Shown here: positions 1 through 10,559 of the stretch, piece by piece
Layout of the letters: each line of letters starts with the position of its first letter
Numbering within the stretch: the first letter of the stretch is position 1
NCBI RefSeq assembly: GCF_036669915.1
Contig: NC_089312.1
Location: 22,995,404 to 23,059,403 of the forward strand
Length of the DNA stretch: 64,000 nucleotides
Origin: Pocillopora verrucosa
Taxonomy: Eukaryota > Cnidaria > Anthozoa > Scleractinia > Pocilloporidae
Direction: 5' to 3'
The notes under the pieces: generated by a model
Seen by the model: the letters and a program-made list of their open reading frames with translations, nothing else
The model's database searches: none
Told to the model about the DNA's origin: nothing
Made by a program: the position numbers and the translations under genes

Positions 1-1372
1 TTAAATATATTCATACCTTTCTTCATAGTTTGGTACGAATAACATCTCTTTTCTTTAGAGGGGGAGGGAGCATCAGAAAACCCGATAGGAGCACAAATTT
101 GTCTGTAGTTAAACTAAAGGCGTTGAAGCTGCGTCATATGTATGTTTTACTCAACGAATTTCTTTAAACGATTTGGCAATAACACTAAATAAACCAGAAT
201 ACTCTGGTCAAGTTGGTGTTAAAATTACCTGCCATTTACATTGGTTAAAGTTTCATGTAACACCAAACCTCCCCCCCGCCTCCTCCTCCTTTCTTATACT
301 TTCTCTGACTTACTCATGAGGCGGTACCGGAGGCCAACTTGACCTTTTGGGAATGCTTTTATTTTCTCACATATTAAATATTATTGTTTAAGTCGCCTAT
401 TTGCAAAATTTGACAATTGGAAAACATGCTGCTTTCGAAATAAATGCGATTGAAATTTCGTTTCGAAGGACTAATCTTGCGCAAAATAATAAAGATACAC
501 TATCCTGGCCTAATGGTGTTCTCAGTTTATGCTGTGTTTCCTTTGGATGACATGTTCATTCAGCAGTGAAATATGAAGCGCTTTTTACCATGGTACTCGG
601 GAGAGAGTTCTTCAGTAGCTAACCACATATTTTCCGAGCAATCAATACACAAATATGTTTTCTTTAGCGTTTTTATTCTAAACATTTTTAATAACATTTC
701 TATTTTTTGGGATGCGTCCCAATCACAAGCGAGTGAATAAACACGTATTCTATTTTTTTTCACGCCACGTTTAAAAGATTGAAAGTTGTGACTTTCAAAT
801 GCCCACACCACGTCGTAAATGTTTTGGTTCCCTATGACGCATTTTCCTTCTTTTCATCTCCCAGCCAAATGACGTCAATTCCTTTAAGTGAGGGAAAGGC
901 TAGAACATTAACTCCGACCACTATTTTCGTCTTGCTTTTCCATCTCTCGCTAATGCGCAGCATGGGCGCCAAGATTGTCTTAACACCGACTGCAGGTGTC
1001 GTTGCTACGAATGAATTTCATATTCTGATTGGCAAGACGAGTATGGCGATCATTACCATCTATATCGTGCTCTTTCATACTTCAAACTCTTCACAGCATA
1101 CGCTTGTGCGGTTAAGAATTTTAAAGGGTACCTTCAGATTCACACGAACAGGTAATCAAACTCGAATGAGGTAAAAGATCACTAGGATGTCAAGCAATAA
1201 ATTGGAGAATAAAGGCAGCCTCGTTCAAGAGACAAAAACCACAAGGTGATCTTGGAATACAATTTTGTTTCGTTCCATAATTATCAACGCCTATTGACAA
1301 ACCATTAATGAAAGCTTAAAAAACAATTTTGCGAATTTCTTGAATTAGCTGAAAAATGTTGAATCACTTAGC
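1..1372. other. Intergenic, start of duplicated block A
   Basis: No gene is supported here. The whole stretch recurs at 42232-43527 with very few differences, the main one being about 80 bases (near 183-263) missing from the second copy. There is a C-rich pyrimidine patch near 270-295. Open frames at 560-811 (minus) and 779-1174 (plus) are shared by both copies, but recent duplication explains that and neither resembles a known protein. The part from about 993 onward also recurs at 32623, where it is joined to a B unit. Confidence 0.6.
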
Positions 1373-2206
1373 CTAGATGACACGGAAAATACATTTTTTC
1401 ATCTCCTTCTTTATATCCCGCTTGTAGAAGGCGTACGCAATGGGGTTAATAGCAGAGTTTAAAACAAGGAGGGGTATTTTATATTCTTCATCATCACATG
1501 TTTTTCCTGTTTTGAATAATAATATATAACCACATCGTAAAGCAAATGTGTTCGCCAGAAGGAAAATTCCTATAACAATTGCCATCATTTTAACTGCAGA
1601 TTTCTCCTGGATTTTGAACAGAAATCGATGATTAAAATGGAGCTGCTTTGCTAAGACACGAGCTGCTCGTTCGTGCTTGTTAACAACAATTAGCATTGAA
1701 GCGAAGCAAAAGACCAGACCACAGCATGGCAGAAAAGCCAAAAAAAATATATTCAGCGAAGTAAATATTTCAAAAAGTAGACGGTGGCTTGGACAAAGCC
1801 AATTCATTCTGAAAAAAGCCAAAGTAGTTATAACTGGAATCGCCCAAGAGATGAAAATCACCAGGAAAACGCGGCGACGTTTCATAAAAGTCAAATATTT
1901 GAAAGGCATTACGACAGCAACATAACGCTCCAGGACTAAAGTACATAGGTTTACCACTGAGGCGAATGGGAATAAGTTCCTCAAATCGTGAGATAACCCG
2001 TTGCAATCACCTTCTTCCGGGCAGAAGAACAATGAAGGGAAAGTGCTCACTCCAACAAAGAAATCCGCCACCGCAAGAGAAACGATAAACGCGTTGGTTT
2101 TGGTTCGGAGCCGCCGTCTGCTACAAACAATGAAGATAATAGATCCATTTCCACCTATGGTCAGAATGGAGAGAGACCAGCCAAGAATCCAAAACCAAGT
2201 TTCCAT
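1373..2206 (-). CDS. Class A (rhodopsin-like) GPCR, 277-residue subfamily, intronless
   Basis: An intact seven-transmembrane receptor in one exon. Visible landmarks are GN at 19-20 (TM1), LAVAD ending at Asp48 (TM2), ERY at 93-95 (TM3), W121 (TM4), LPCC around 160 (TM5), NPIAY at 254-258 (TM7) and a basic helix-8 segment. The outside N-terminus is only a few residues. Unlike the other subfamilies it has a cysteine in extracellular loop 2 (C138) and one 26 residues before the ERY arginine (C68), so a near-canonical disulfide is possible. The C-tail stops at CIFRVI, about 28 residues shorter than the 305-residue paralogs. The start has A at -3 and G at +4. Its near-identical twin is at 43528-44361. 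Probably a plasma-membrane receptor signalling through G proteins; ligand unknown. Confidence 0.9.
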   Translation of the reverse strand: METWFWILGWSLSILTIGGNGSIIFIVCSRRRLRTKTNAFIVSLAVADFFVGVSTFPSLFFCPEEGDCNGLSHDLRNLFPFASVVNLCTLVLERYVAVVMPFKYLTFMKRRRVFLVIFISWAIPVITTLAFFRMNWLCPSHRLLFEIFTSLNIFFLAFLPCCGLVFCFASMLIVVNKHERAARVLAKQLHFNHRFLFKIQEKSAVKMMAIVIGIFLLANTFALRCGYILLFKTGKTCDDEEYKIPLLVLNSAINPIAYAFYKRDIKKEMKKCIFRVI

Positions 2207-2683
2207 TTTGTTATCTGCCTTAGAGTTAATTTTTAAAATGATTACACAGATATATTGTCAAGAATCGCACGAGAAACAACTGAAGAAAGATCGTAGTCCC
2301 TGAGGCAGCTGTTGATTTCATATTTATGAATTTTCCCCTATATAAGTGTATATCGGAGAGCCATCATGACGCCATATGTTAGGCTCCTTAATAACAGTGG
2401 AGACACTGTTCCTGTTCTGAAAATATAATTTCGTTGAAACGCAACTTCCTTTTTTCGGAAAAAGTGTATGGCGTTAATTATCAATACTACATGGTCTCGG
2501 CTTCAACATAAGTTGGAATGAACAATTTTGATGACTTAATCTGAAATGATTTCATCATAACAGCTCTGTCTTGAAATATCATTGTGAATCCAAAAACAAG
2601 GTTATATTTTGTAATATAAGTAGTTTTACTCCTATAACCTTCCAGAGACTTGTCATGGATAAACAATCATAAGTTATTCTTCG
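2207..2683. other. 5' flank of the 277-type receptor
   Basis: No gene seen. On the minus strand a TATATA-like stretch lies near 2338-2347, roughly 135 bases ahead of the receptor ATG, and could be a core promoter. The block is shared with 44362-44838. It ends at the microsatellite tail of the LINE fragment. Confidence 0.35.
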
Positions 2684-3105
2684 TATAATGATAATGATAA
2701 TGATAAGGAAATTATATAGCGCTAAAACTATAAACAATATTCAGAAGCGTTTTACATAAGTTAAAGTTCTATAATAATTAAAATTAAAATATTCAAAGGC
2801 AATAAACATTAGAACTATTGAAACAAACTAAAAGCTTTCCTAAATAGAAATGCTTTAAGTTGCTTTTTAAAAATGGCGAGGCTACTACTTGTTCTTATAG
2901 TTAATGGCAGCGAGTTCCATAAAACAGGTGCAGCATGAGCAAAGGCCCGATCCCCAAGTGAAGAGCAGTTGGCTTTTGGAACGAACAGAAGAAATTGAGC
3001 AGACGAGCGAAGAGCATAACTAGTCCCTGGTTTCAGGGACAAAAGATCTTTAGTGTGAGGAGGACTTTGGTTGCGTATAATGGACACCAACATCTTTTAC
3101 TCCTG
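2684..3105 (-). mobile_element. LINE (CR1/L2-like) 3' fragment with microsatellite tail
   Basis: The minus strand encodes a 92-residue piece (2815-3093) with GDRAFAHAAPVLWNSLP, then LTIRTSSSLAIFKKQLKAFLF. This is the typical C-terminal end of reverse-transcriptase polyproteins of CR1/L2/jockey-like LINEs. Beyond it come an ATATAGCGCT box and repeated ATTATC units (2684-2706, minus strand), the expected 3' tail of such elements. Endonuclease and RT core are absent, so it is a 5'-truncated dead copy. It sits about 480 bases upstream of the receptor start and was duplicated with it (44839-45260). A piece survives at about 33597-33720. Confidence 0.8.
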
Positions 3106-5334
3106 CTATCATGATCAAATACAGGTGGAGAAAGTGTTCCTCAAGATCTATTTGGAAGAGAACTGTTATGGAAAATTAAACTCATGTTTTCGCTAAATTT
3201 GGCGTCCTAATCACATACAACGAGTCCACCTTATGTGCTAGCATATAACAGCAGCCGGCTAAAAACCTTAATTTTGTTTGAAAGTAAATATCTACTCACA
3301 ACTTATTAACAAAAATTCTTCAATATGATGGTGTCTAAGAAGAGTTCTTAGCTTTCTCCCATTTCAAAAAAACACTTGAATTCGTCTAACGTCTGTAAAA
3401 TTTCTACTGCCAGAGCTAATCGTTGGTAATTTTACGATTCACTTTTAAGCAAGAGAATATCAACTGTGCTAACCTATCCCTGTGACCCATGATGGTTTTT
3501 TTAAGTCCATTTTAAATTTCGCACCACGCTGGGAAGTTATTCTTATTCACACGTCGCATGATAACGCGGATAACGATCTTGATATCATCTGTCGTTGTAG
3601 TTTCCAATGTTCTAGTTTTAAACGAGTGTTTAAAAATTGTAACCGCTCAATATAGAAACAAGTGTCTAAATGTTTGCCTCTTCATTCGAATACTCACCTT
3701 AAGTCAATCAATCATATCAATCATATTCTCTTGTTTTTGAATGTTTATAAGTCTTTTAGCAGCAGGATGGGAATATTTGCGTTACATCAATCATCATACC
3801 CTTAATTAGAAGAGGATTCGCAGAAAAATTTATAGTTTAAAAGTTACATATATATTTAGTTTAAAAGTTACATATCAAAACCGCACTATAAAAAGAATAT
3901 TCCTGTGAATAATTACAATCATGTTGACTTTCATTTATATGTCTAGGAACCAAATGCAAACCTTGGAACCTCCCTAACGTGAAGCGGACCTGTTTTGTTT
4001 TTGTTTTAGTAACTGCGAGGTCCCGTAGACGAGTTCTCGCAAACAATCAGGGGAATATAATTGTTACTTTATTTTCTCTTACCTGAGCTAAACTGACAAA
4101 ACGATCGATTGGACTATCTTAATTTGCAAGTCAATAATGGTAGATATAATTTCAGTATAACCAGAAGCATCTTATTTACCTTGTCATCCGAAAAATTATA
4201 CTTTTAAAAGTGCTTTTATTGAAGTTTGGCTGACGTAATTGATTTGTGCAACGATGAGTTCATGTCCAACAACATAATCAATCACAATGAGATGAAAATG
4301 TTCGGAAAAAAACCTTGAATATGCATGATTCATGCACGGAAAATCTTGCCAGATATGTTCATCCTTTGAAAAGTGAAAACGGTACGATAACGTAAAAGCG
4401 ATGTACTTATAATCCGAACTTAATTCAAATGCAAAAGCTTCACCAATTTAGAAAAATAGATATGTTTAAACTCTCTCAAAAGTCCATCGGCAGTTTTCCA
4501 AGGCAATTTTTGGGCTATCAGTGAACACCTGGATTCGTGAGACCTTTCTGAATTTGCATAGTAGGGTAATGTTATCAACATATTCCTAAGAACAAACGAC
4601 AAGTAAGCGACAAATGATCCAACGAACGAATCAGGAAGGTGTCTTCAACCCCATATCTGTTGTTCAACTTGATCAGAAATGCAGTTCACAGCACAGGACA
4701 AAATTTTTTAAGCCAACCATTTATTTCGATTACTTTACTTTCTTTGAGTCCAAGGAAAAAGACAGATCATCGTAAGTTTTAACTTACGATGATCTGTCTT
4801 TACTTAAAAGTAAAATAATCGTACTCACGTTTGCGAACGACAAAAACCATATGGCATTCGTACTGTGTTTCAGCCGCTTTCTTTTGTATACGCCGCCTAA
4901 ATCGGCTTAAACATTAATTGAGTCAAATAAACACATTCTGCACACTCTGAATTAACAGTTTACGCATCAGGTAGGATATCTGTTTGACTAAGTATCTCCC
5001 CGTTTTCTTTTTAAGTAATCAAAGCAAAAGGAAACTTCCCCTTTGATGAAAACTCACTTTTTCATGGGCGTATTACAGTGCTTACTGACCACGAAATAAC
5101 TGTTTACTCTTTTAATCTTAGAAAAACACAATCGAAGTTAGATTTGCCTTCAACAAAGCCACAATGGCGAAGAAATAATTTCGGACACAATATTTGTCAA
5201 GAAACTTGATAAAACGATATCATATATCTTTTTATACCCGACATTGACGAGCACCACAGTTTCTTTAAAATCTTCACTCCCTTTATTCAGTTGTATATTG
5301 AAAACTGGCTTAATAACTAAATTACTGACCACCC
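3106..5334. other. Gene-poor intergenic of block A
   Basis: No supported gene. Position 4081-5000, beginning near the ACGATCGATTGGACTATC motif, is recognisably homologous to flanks in the B units (15560-16440, 24895-25206, 58150-59040) and in the other A copies (34660-35540, 46225-47120). It is therefore an old shared part of the repeating unit. It contains the hairpin listed separately. Short open frames here have no recognisable product. Confidence 0.5.
4758..4801. repeat. Perfect 21-bp hairpin (inverted repeat, 2-base loop)
   Basis: Arm AAAGACAGATCATCGTAAGTT is followed by TT and then its exact reverse complement. The paralogous flanks at about 16245 and 35335 contain only the first arm, so the second arm was added in the lineage of this copy and its twin at 46912-46955. 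It could be a snap-back replication scar. A transcription role is not supported. Confidence 0.85.
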
Positions 5335-5835
5335 TGACCGACTGAATGATTGACTGACGGTATGAATTAGATCTGAGTGACTGACTTACTGACTAGCGGA
5401 CGGATGGACGGATGGAGGGACGGACGGACGGACGGACGGACGGAGGAACGGGGGACGGACGGACGGATGGACGGACGGACGGACTGACGGAAGGACAGAT
5501 GAACTGACTGACTGAATGACAGACTAAGTGACTGACATACAGACTAACTCACGGACTGACGGACTGACTGAAAACTGACTGATTGACTGAGTGACTGACT
5601 AATTGAGTGACTGACTGATTAAATAACTGACTGACTGACTGACTGACCGACCGACTAAGTGAAGGACTGACGGACTAAATGAAAACTGATTGATTGACTG
5701 ACTAAGTGACTGACCGACTAACTGATCAACTGACTTACTAACTGACTGACAGACTAACTGACTGATTGACGGACTGAATGTCTCACTGACTAACTTATTG
5801 ACAGATTGAGAGACAAACTGACTGACGGACAGAAT
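5335..5835. repeat. GACT/GACG-type satellite 3' of an RSCNA-type receptor pseudogene
   Basis: A tract of GACTGACT-like tetranucleotides with a GGAC/GACG-rich core near 5395-5495. It is degenerate but continuous, and ends about 280 bases beyond the receptor stop. The matching tract at 47485-48000 differs in repeat number. Open frames such as 5599-5844 (SVSQSVSQ-like) are products of the repeat, not genes. Confidence 0.9.
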
Positions 5836-6116
5836 GGTTTGCAAAATTATAAAATGAAACAGACCAATTAGCAGAAGTAGAAAAAAACTAACCGTAACAA
5901 TTGAAAATATACAAAAAGAAATACGAATTGGTAAGGATTGATGAGATGAAAATAATTCTTTTTAGACATTAATATGAAAGGTATGATCTACTCTCCTCAT
6001 CATGCATACTCCGTCAGCAAAATCCTAATCTTACTAATGTACTTTTAACTCGTGGTGCATAGCTGAAGACAGTCGAGAAGACGTTTGTCCAAGTTTTGAA
6101 TTTTTGGATTGACATG

Positions 6117-7038
6117 TTAAGCATTACAGCTGCGTAGGATGAAAGAGTTGTTTTCATCAATTGGCTCTGTGCGGTTTCTTTTTTTACACACGACACAGCA
6201 AATATATCGTGTCTTCTCCATGTTTATGTCTCTCTTGAAGACGGCATAAGCGAAGGGGTTGACGACGGAGTTTAATACAAGAAGGGGTATTTTATATTCC
6301 TGACTATCACACGGTTTTTCGTCGTCATTCAAAATATAAATAAAGCTACATCGCAAGGCGAACGAGTAAGTTACAAGAAACAAACCAATCACAATTTCCA
6401 TTATTTTCACAGCAGCCTTTTCCTTGATTCTGAGCAAAAATCTTTGGTCATTTATAGCGGAGTTGTTTTGCCAAGATGCGGGCGGCCCTTTCGTGCTTGT
6501 AAACAAAATAATACATTGATGCAAAGCAAAAAATTAGACCGGAACACGGTAAGAATTCTAGAAAAACAATGGTAATCAGTGTCAGCACTTTAAACAGCAG
6601 AATCTCTTAAAAAACAAGCCCGTTTAGTAAAAAAGCCAAGACCAAAATAACTGGAATGGTCCAAGAGATAACAAACATTTGGAGAACGCGTTTGCGCGTC
6701 ATAAAAGTCAAGTAACTTAACGGCTTCACAACAGCAACGTAGCGCTCCAGGACTAAACCGCACAAGTTTGTAACCGAAGCGTACCCAAAGAGCCATCTTA
6801 GATAATCCATCCCGCTCTCTAAGAAGGCCTTTGGGTTACATCCAATTATCTCTTCGCAGACGAAAAGCGGGGGAAAAGTACTGAGCCCAACACAGAAGTC
6901 CGCCGCTGCAAGAGAAATTATAAATGCGTTGGTTTTGCGAAGCCGCCGTCTTCTGCTAACGAGGCAGATGATAAATCCATTTCCAGTTATGGTCAGAATG
7001 GACAGAGACCAGCCAAGAATCGAAAACCAAGTTTCCAT
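6117..7038 (-). pseudogene. Broken class A GPCR, 305-residue RSCNA subfamily
   Basis: Aligned with the intact twin at 48283-49200, this copy keeps METWFSILGW, LAAAD, ERY and the NPFAY and RSCNA C-terminus. It carries a nonsense change at the Lys codon after LNGLVF (near 6608-6612) and a 4-base insertion near 6450-6456 that shifts the frame before TM6. A conserved Ala in TM6 (IMAIV) is also Glu here. The receptor would stop in extracellular loop 2. Both lesions recur in the adjacent inverted copy at 7302-8034. Locus order and 3' satellite are as in the intact paralogs, so this is a recently dead gene rather than a processed pseudogene. Confidence 0.9.
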
Positions 7039-7301
7039 TTTGTGGTTGTTGAGTGGAAAGCTGTGAGGATATACTTTCGCTGAGGACTTGAACTAATGTA
7101 AGAACAAACATTGAAAATATCTGGTGATTTTCTCTTGTTCGGAGGTCCCTCAAAAATACGTCACAATTGATTAATCAGGCTGAATTCTTGCCGCTGTTAG
7201 TGTTAGGTCAACCCACAATCCTCCATTCCAGATTTGGTAACTCAATGAACTAAAGGAAGGAAACTAATCATAGGAGAGGCACGTCGGAGGGGAAACACCC
7301 G
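7039..7301. other. 5' flank between two opposed pseudogene arms
   Basis: This is the upstream region of the receptor pseudogene, matching 49201-49462. The match stops abruptly near 7302, where an inverted piece of receptor coding sequence begins. Confidence 0.7.
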
Positions 7302-8034
7302 TAATTGGATGTAACCCAAAGGCCTTCTTAGAGAGCGGGATGGATTATCTAAGATGGCTCTTTGGGTACGCTTCGGTTACAAACTTGTGCGGTTTAGTCC
7401 TGGAGCGCTACGTTGCTGTTGTGAAGCCGTTAAGTTACTTGACTTTTATGACGCGCAAACGCGTTCTCCAAATGTTTGTTATCTCTTGGACCATTCCAGT
7501 TATTTTGGTCTTGGCTTTTTTAACTAAACGGGCTTGTTTTTTAAGAGATTCTGCTGTTTAAAGTGCTGACACTGATTACCATTGTTTTTCTAGAATTCTT
7601 ACCGTGTTCCGGTCTAATTTTTTGCTTTGCATCAATGTATTATTTTGTTTACAAGCACGAAAGGGCCGCCCGCATCTTGGCAAAACAACTCCGCTATAAA
7701 TGACCAAAGATTTTTGCTCAGAATCAAGGAAAAGGCTGCTGTGAAAATAATGGAAATTGTGATTGGTTTGTTTCTTGTAACTTACTCGTTCGCCTTGCGA
7801 TGTAGCTTTATTTATATTTTGAATGACGACGAAAAACCGTGTGATGGTCAGGAATATAAAATACCCCTTCTTGTATTAAACTCCGTCGTCAACCCCTTCG
7901 CTTATGCCGTCTTCAAGAGAGACATAAACATGGAGAAGACACGATATATTTGCTGTGTCGTGTGTAAAAAAAGAAACCGCACAGAGCCAATTGATGAAAA
8001 CAACTCTTTCATCCTACGCAGCTGTAATGCTTAA
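7302..8034 (+). pseudogene. Inverted duplicate of the RSCNA-type receptor pseudogene (TM3 to C-terminus)
   Basis: The plus strand repeats, in reverse orientation, roughly 6086-6849 of the neighbouring pseudogene: the segment from the start of TM3 through ERY, TM4-TM7, NPFAY and the RSCNA end. It continues a further 40 bases of 3' flank to about 8073. It carries the same nonsense change and the same 4-base insertion as the minus-strand arm, plus its own 1-base insertion near 7521-7523. The two arms with about 450 bases between them form a large imperfect palindrome. There is no promoter or start of its own. Confidence 0.9.
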
Positions 8035-8077
8035 CATGTCAATCCAAAAATTCAAAACTTGGACAAACGTCTTTTCT

Positions 8078-8290
8078 TGTACTTGGTTTTCGATTCTTGG
8101 CTGGTCTCTGTCCATTCTGACCATAACTGGAAATGGATTTATCATCTGCCTCGTTAGCAGAAGATGGCGGCTTCGCAAAACCAACGCATTTATAGTTTCT
8201 CTTGCAGCGGCGGACTTCTGTGTTGGGCTCAGTACTTTTCCCCCGCTTTTCGTCTGCGAAGAGATAATTAATAATCTTATAAACCTCTAA
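8078..8290 (+). pseudogene. N-terminal receptor stub fused behind the inverted copy
   Basis: Receptor codons from TWFSILGW through TM1 and TM2 to FVCEEI, then a break into unrelated sequence giving NNLINL and a stop. The initiating Met-Glu codons are missing because the join at about 8074-8077 cuts inside codons 1-3 and connects to the 3' flank of the preceding inverted copy. The same stub with the same 3' break occurs at 17569-17784 and 25628-25843, where it keeps its ATG. It can encode only two membrane helices, so it is not a functional receptor. Confidence 0.85.
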
Positions 8291-9179
8291 ACTGGAAATT
8301 TTCGAAGCAAACTGCGGCACAGCGTTGGTCGCACAAGGAAGATTGAGTTTCTATTGAATTGAAATGAAACTGCAGTATGTGTGCTTGGATTCTGCGTTGG
8401 ATTTGTGGCCGCCCGGCCATTTTGCATTGGAATTTTTCGCTTCTCAGATCGGGCGTTCAGAAATGGAGTGTTCAGCCTTGGGCTTTTCTTATGTACGTTG
8501 AAAACCTCGAAATGGACAACTCGCTAAAATGGGTTCTTTTCATGAAAGTAAGCAGTCAGATAACAAGTGATACGCTGTGGAAGTAAGGTGAGATATTTTA
8601 ACTGAGAATATGACGTATTGTTTTATTCCTTAGAGCGGTCGTAAATATTCCCATAAAAACTCTTATAATTCCGCATTAACTGTTATTGCGCAAGATGATC
8701 ATCTCACAGCTGGAGCTTGGGCTGCCTGTGGTATAACAGTGGGTGCATGTCCAACAATATAATCGAGCGTAATAGATGAAAATGTTCTGCATAAAATTTC
8801 ATTTCTTAAGTAGACAAGACTCGTTCAAGGAAAATCTGTGACTTCATTCTTTAACGGCTCGAAACTTAAACAGGATTAACATATTATTCGTTTGAAAACC
8901 AAATTAACTTTTCGATTATCAGTGAACGCCTGGCTCTATGAGACCCGCCTGAATTAGTAGGGTACTGTTCAAGAGATTATAAACTGTTATGTCGTGTAGG
9001 TTATCGTTAACAAGATTATCCTAAAGAATCAAACGACAAGAAAGCGGGAAATGGTCCATTTAAGTAGTCAAAGCCTAAGGAAACCTTCACTTTCAAGAAA
9101 ACTCACTTTTTCATCGCTTATTGCAGTGCTTGCTGACTTCGTTTATCTACGTCGCGAAATAGCCGTTCTTCTTTCACTA
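8291..9179. other. 3' part of B unit 1, no recognised gene
   Basis: Conserved in all four B units (also 17785, 25844 and 50931 onward). An open frame of about 70 codons (8377-8586) changes frame between copies, since the 50987 copy is open in another register. I do not call it a gene. I see no further signal in the stretch. Confidence 0.45.
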
Positions 9180-10275
9180 CTCTGACTGACAGACTGATTG
9201 TATGACTGACTGACTGACCTACCGACTGACTGACTGACTGACTGACTGGGTGAATTCTCTGACTGATTAACCGATTGAATGGCTGACTGACTGAGAAGCT
9301 GAATGCTCAGACTAAGGACTGACTGAGTGGCTGGCTTAATACTCTTACCGACTGAATGATCTTATGACCGACTCAATGATCGGATGACCGACTGAGTGAT
9401 TGAATGATTGGCTGAATGATCGAATGACCGGCTTTATGATCGCCGGATAATCGACTGAATGATCGGATGACCGACTGAATACCCTGATCGACTAAATGAT
9501 CGGATGACCGACTGAATACCCTGATCGACTGAATGATCGGATGATTGACTGAATGATCGAATGACCAACTGAATGATCGAATGATTGACTGAATGATCGG
9601 ATGACCGACCCAATGATCGCCGGATGACCGACTCAATGATCGGATGACCAACTAAATAATTGAATGACCGACTCAATGATAGAATGGCCGGCTGAATGAT
9701 CGGATGACTGACTGAATACCCTGATCGACTGAATGATCGGATGACCGACTGAATGATCGGATGACCGACTGAATGATCGGATGACCGTCTGAATGATCGG
9801 TTGACCGACCAAACGATTGGATGAACGACTGAATACCCTGATCGACTGAATGATCGAATGACCGACTGAATGATCGGATGACCGACTGAATACCCTGATT
9901 GACTGACCGACTGACTGACTGACTGACTAGCTGACAGAATATGCTGACCAACTAGCTAAATGACTGAACACTGACTTACTGATCAACTGATTGACTGACT
10001 TACTGGGTCACTGAATACGCTGACCAATTAAATGACTTAACACTGACTACTACTGATCAACTGATTGCCCCGACAATTGACTTCAAACTGACTGTCTTAT
10101 TGACTGAAAGACGTACTGAAAACTGACTGACTGACTGTCTGAAGGAATGAGAGACTGACAACTGACTGACTGACAGACTTAGTTGACTGATGGACTAGGT
10201 AACTTACGAAATGACTGAAAACTGACTGGCCGATTGACAAACTGACTGGCTGACTGACAGACTGATTTGCAAACC
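9180..10275. repeat. 20-bp minisatellite embedded in GACT repeats, 3' of B1 receptor
   Basis: Unit GACTGAATGATCGGATGACC occurs many times, with variants carrying AATACCCTGATC, flanked by simple GACT/AACTGACT repeats. Because 20 is not divisible by 3 and the unit lacks stops on the minus strand, all three minus frames stay open and read a 20-residue cycle such as SVIRSFSRSSDHSVGHPIIQ. Those open frames are artefacts. The tract ends about 285 bases beyond the receptor stop. Equivalent tracts lie 3' of the other B genes with different copy numbers. Confidence 0.9.
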
Positions 10276-10559
10276 TATAAAATGAAACAGACTGGCAAAA
10301 ATAGACAAAAGTAACCTTAACAGTTAAAAATGAACCAAAAGGAACGAGAATCGATAAAACTTGATGAGATTAACAGGATCCTTTTTTATTGTTATGATCT
10401 ACTCTTGTCATCATGCACACACCATGAGCAAATTCTTAATTATAATTTCATACTTAAGTTATTGACTGTTAACCCGATCGCGGAACAAATATTAATAGTT
10501 CAAGACAAATTCTGGTTGATTAGGAGTTTATTTAGAGTATGCTGCTCTGGTTTGACGCG

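Noticed and set aside
779-1174. 131-codon plus-strand frame shared with 42934-43329
   Set aside because: Shared only because of near-identical duplication; the partial copy at 32623 begins inside it, and no family resemblance is seen.
8377-8586. 69-codon frame present in B1-B3 (MCAWILRWICGRPAILHW)
   Set aside because: The B4 copy is open in a different register and upstream sequence differs; no recognisable domain.
9180-10275. CRISPR-like regular repeats
   Set aside because: Head-to-tail repeats with no unique spacers, in a eukaryotic context; this is a minisatellite.
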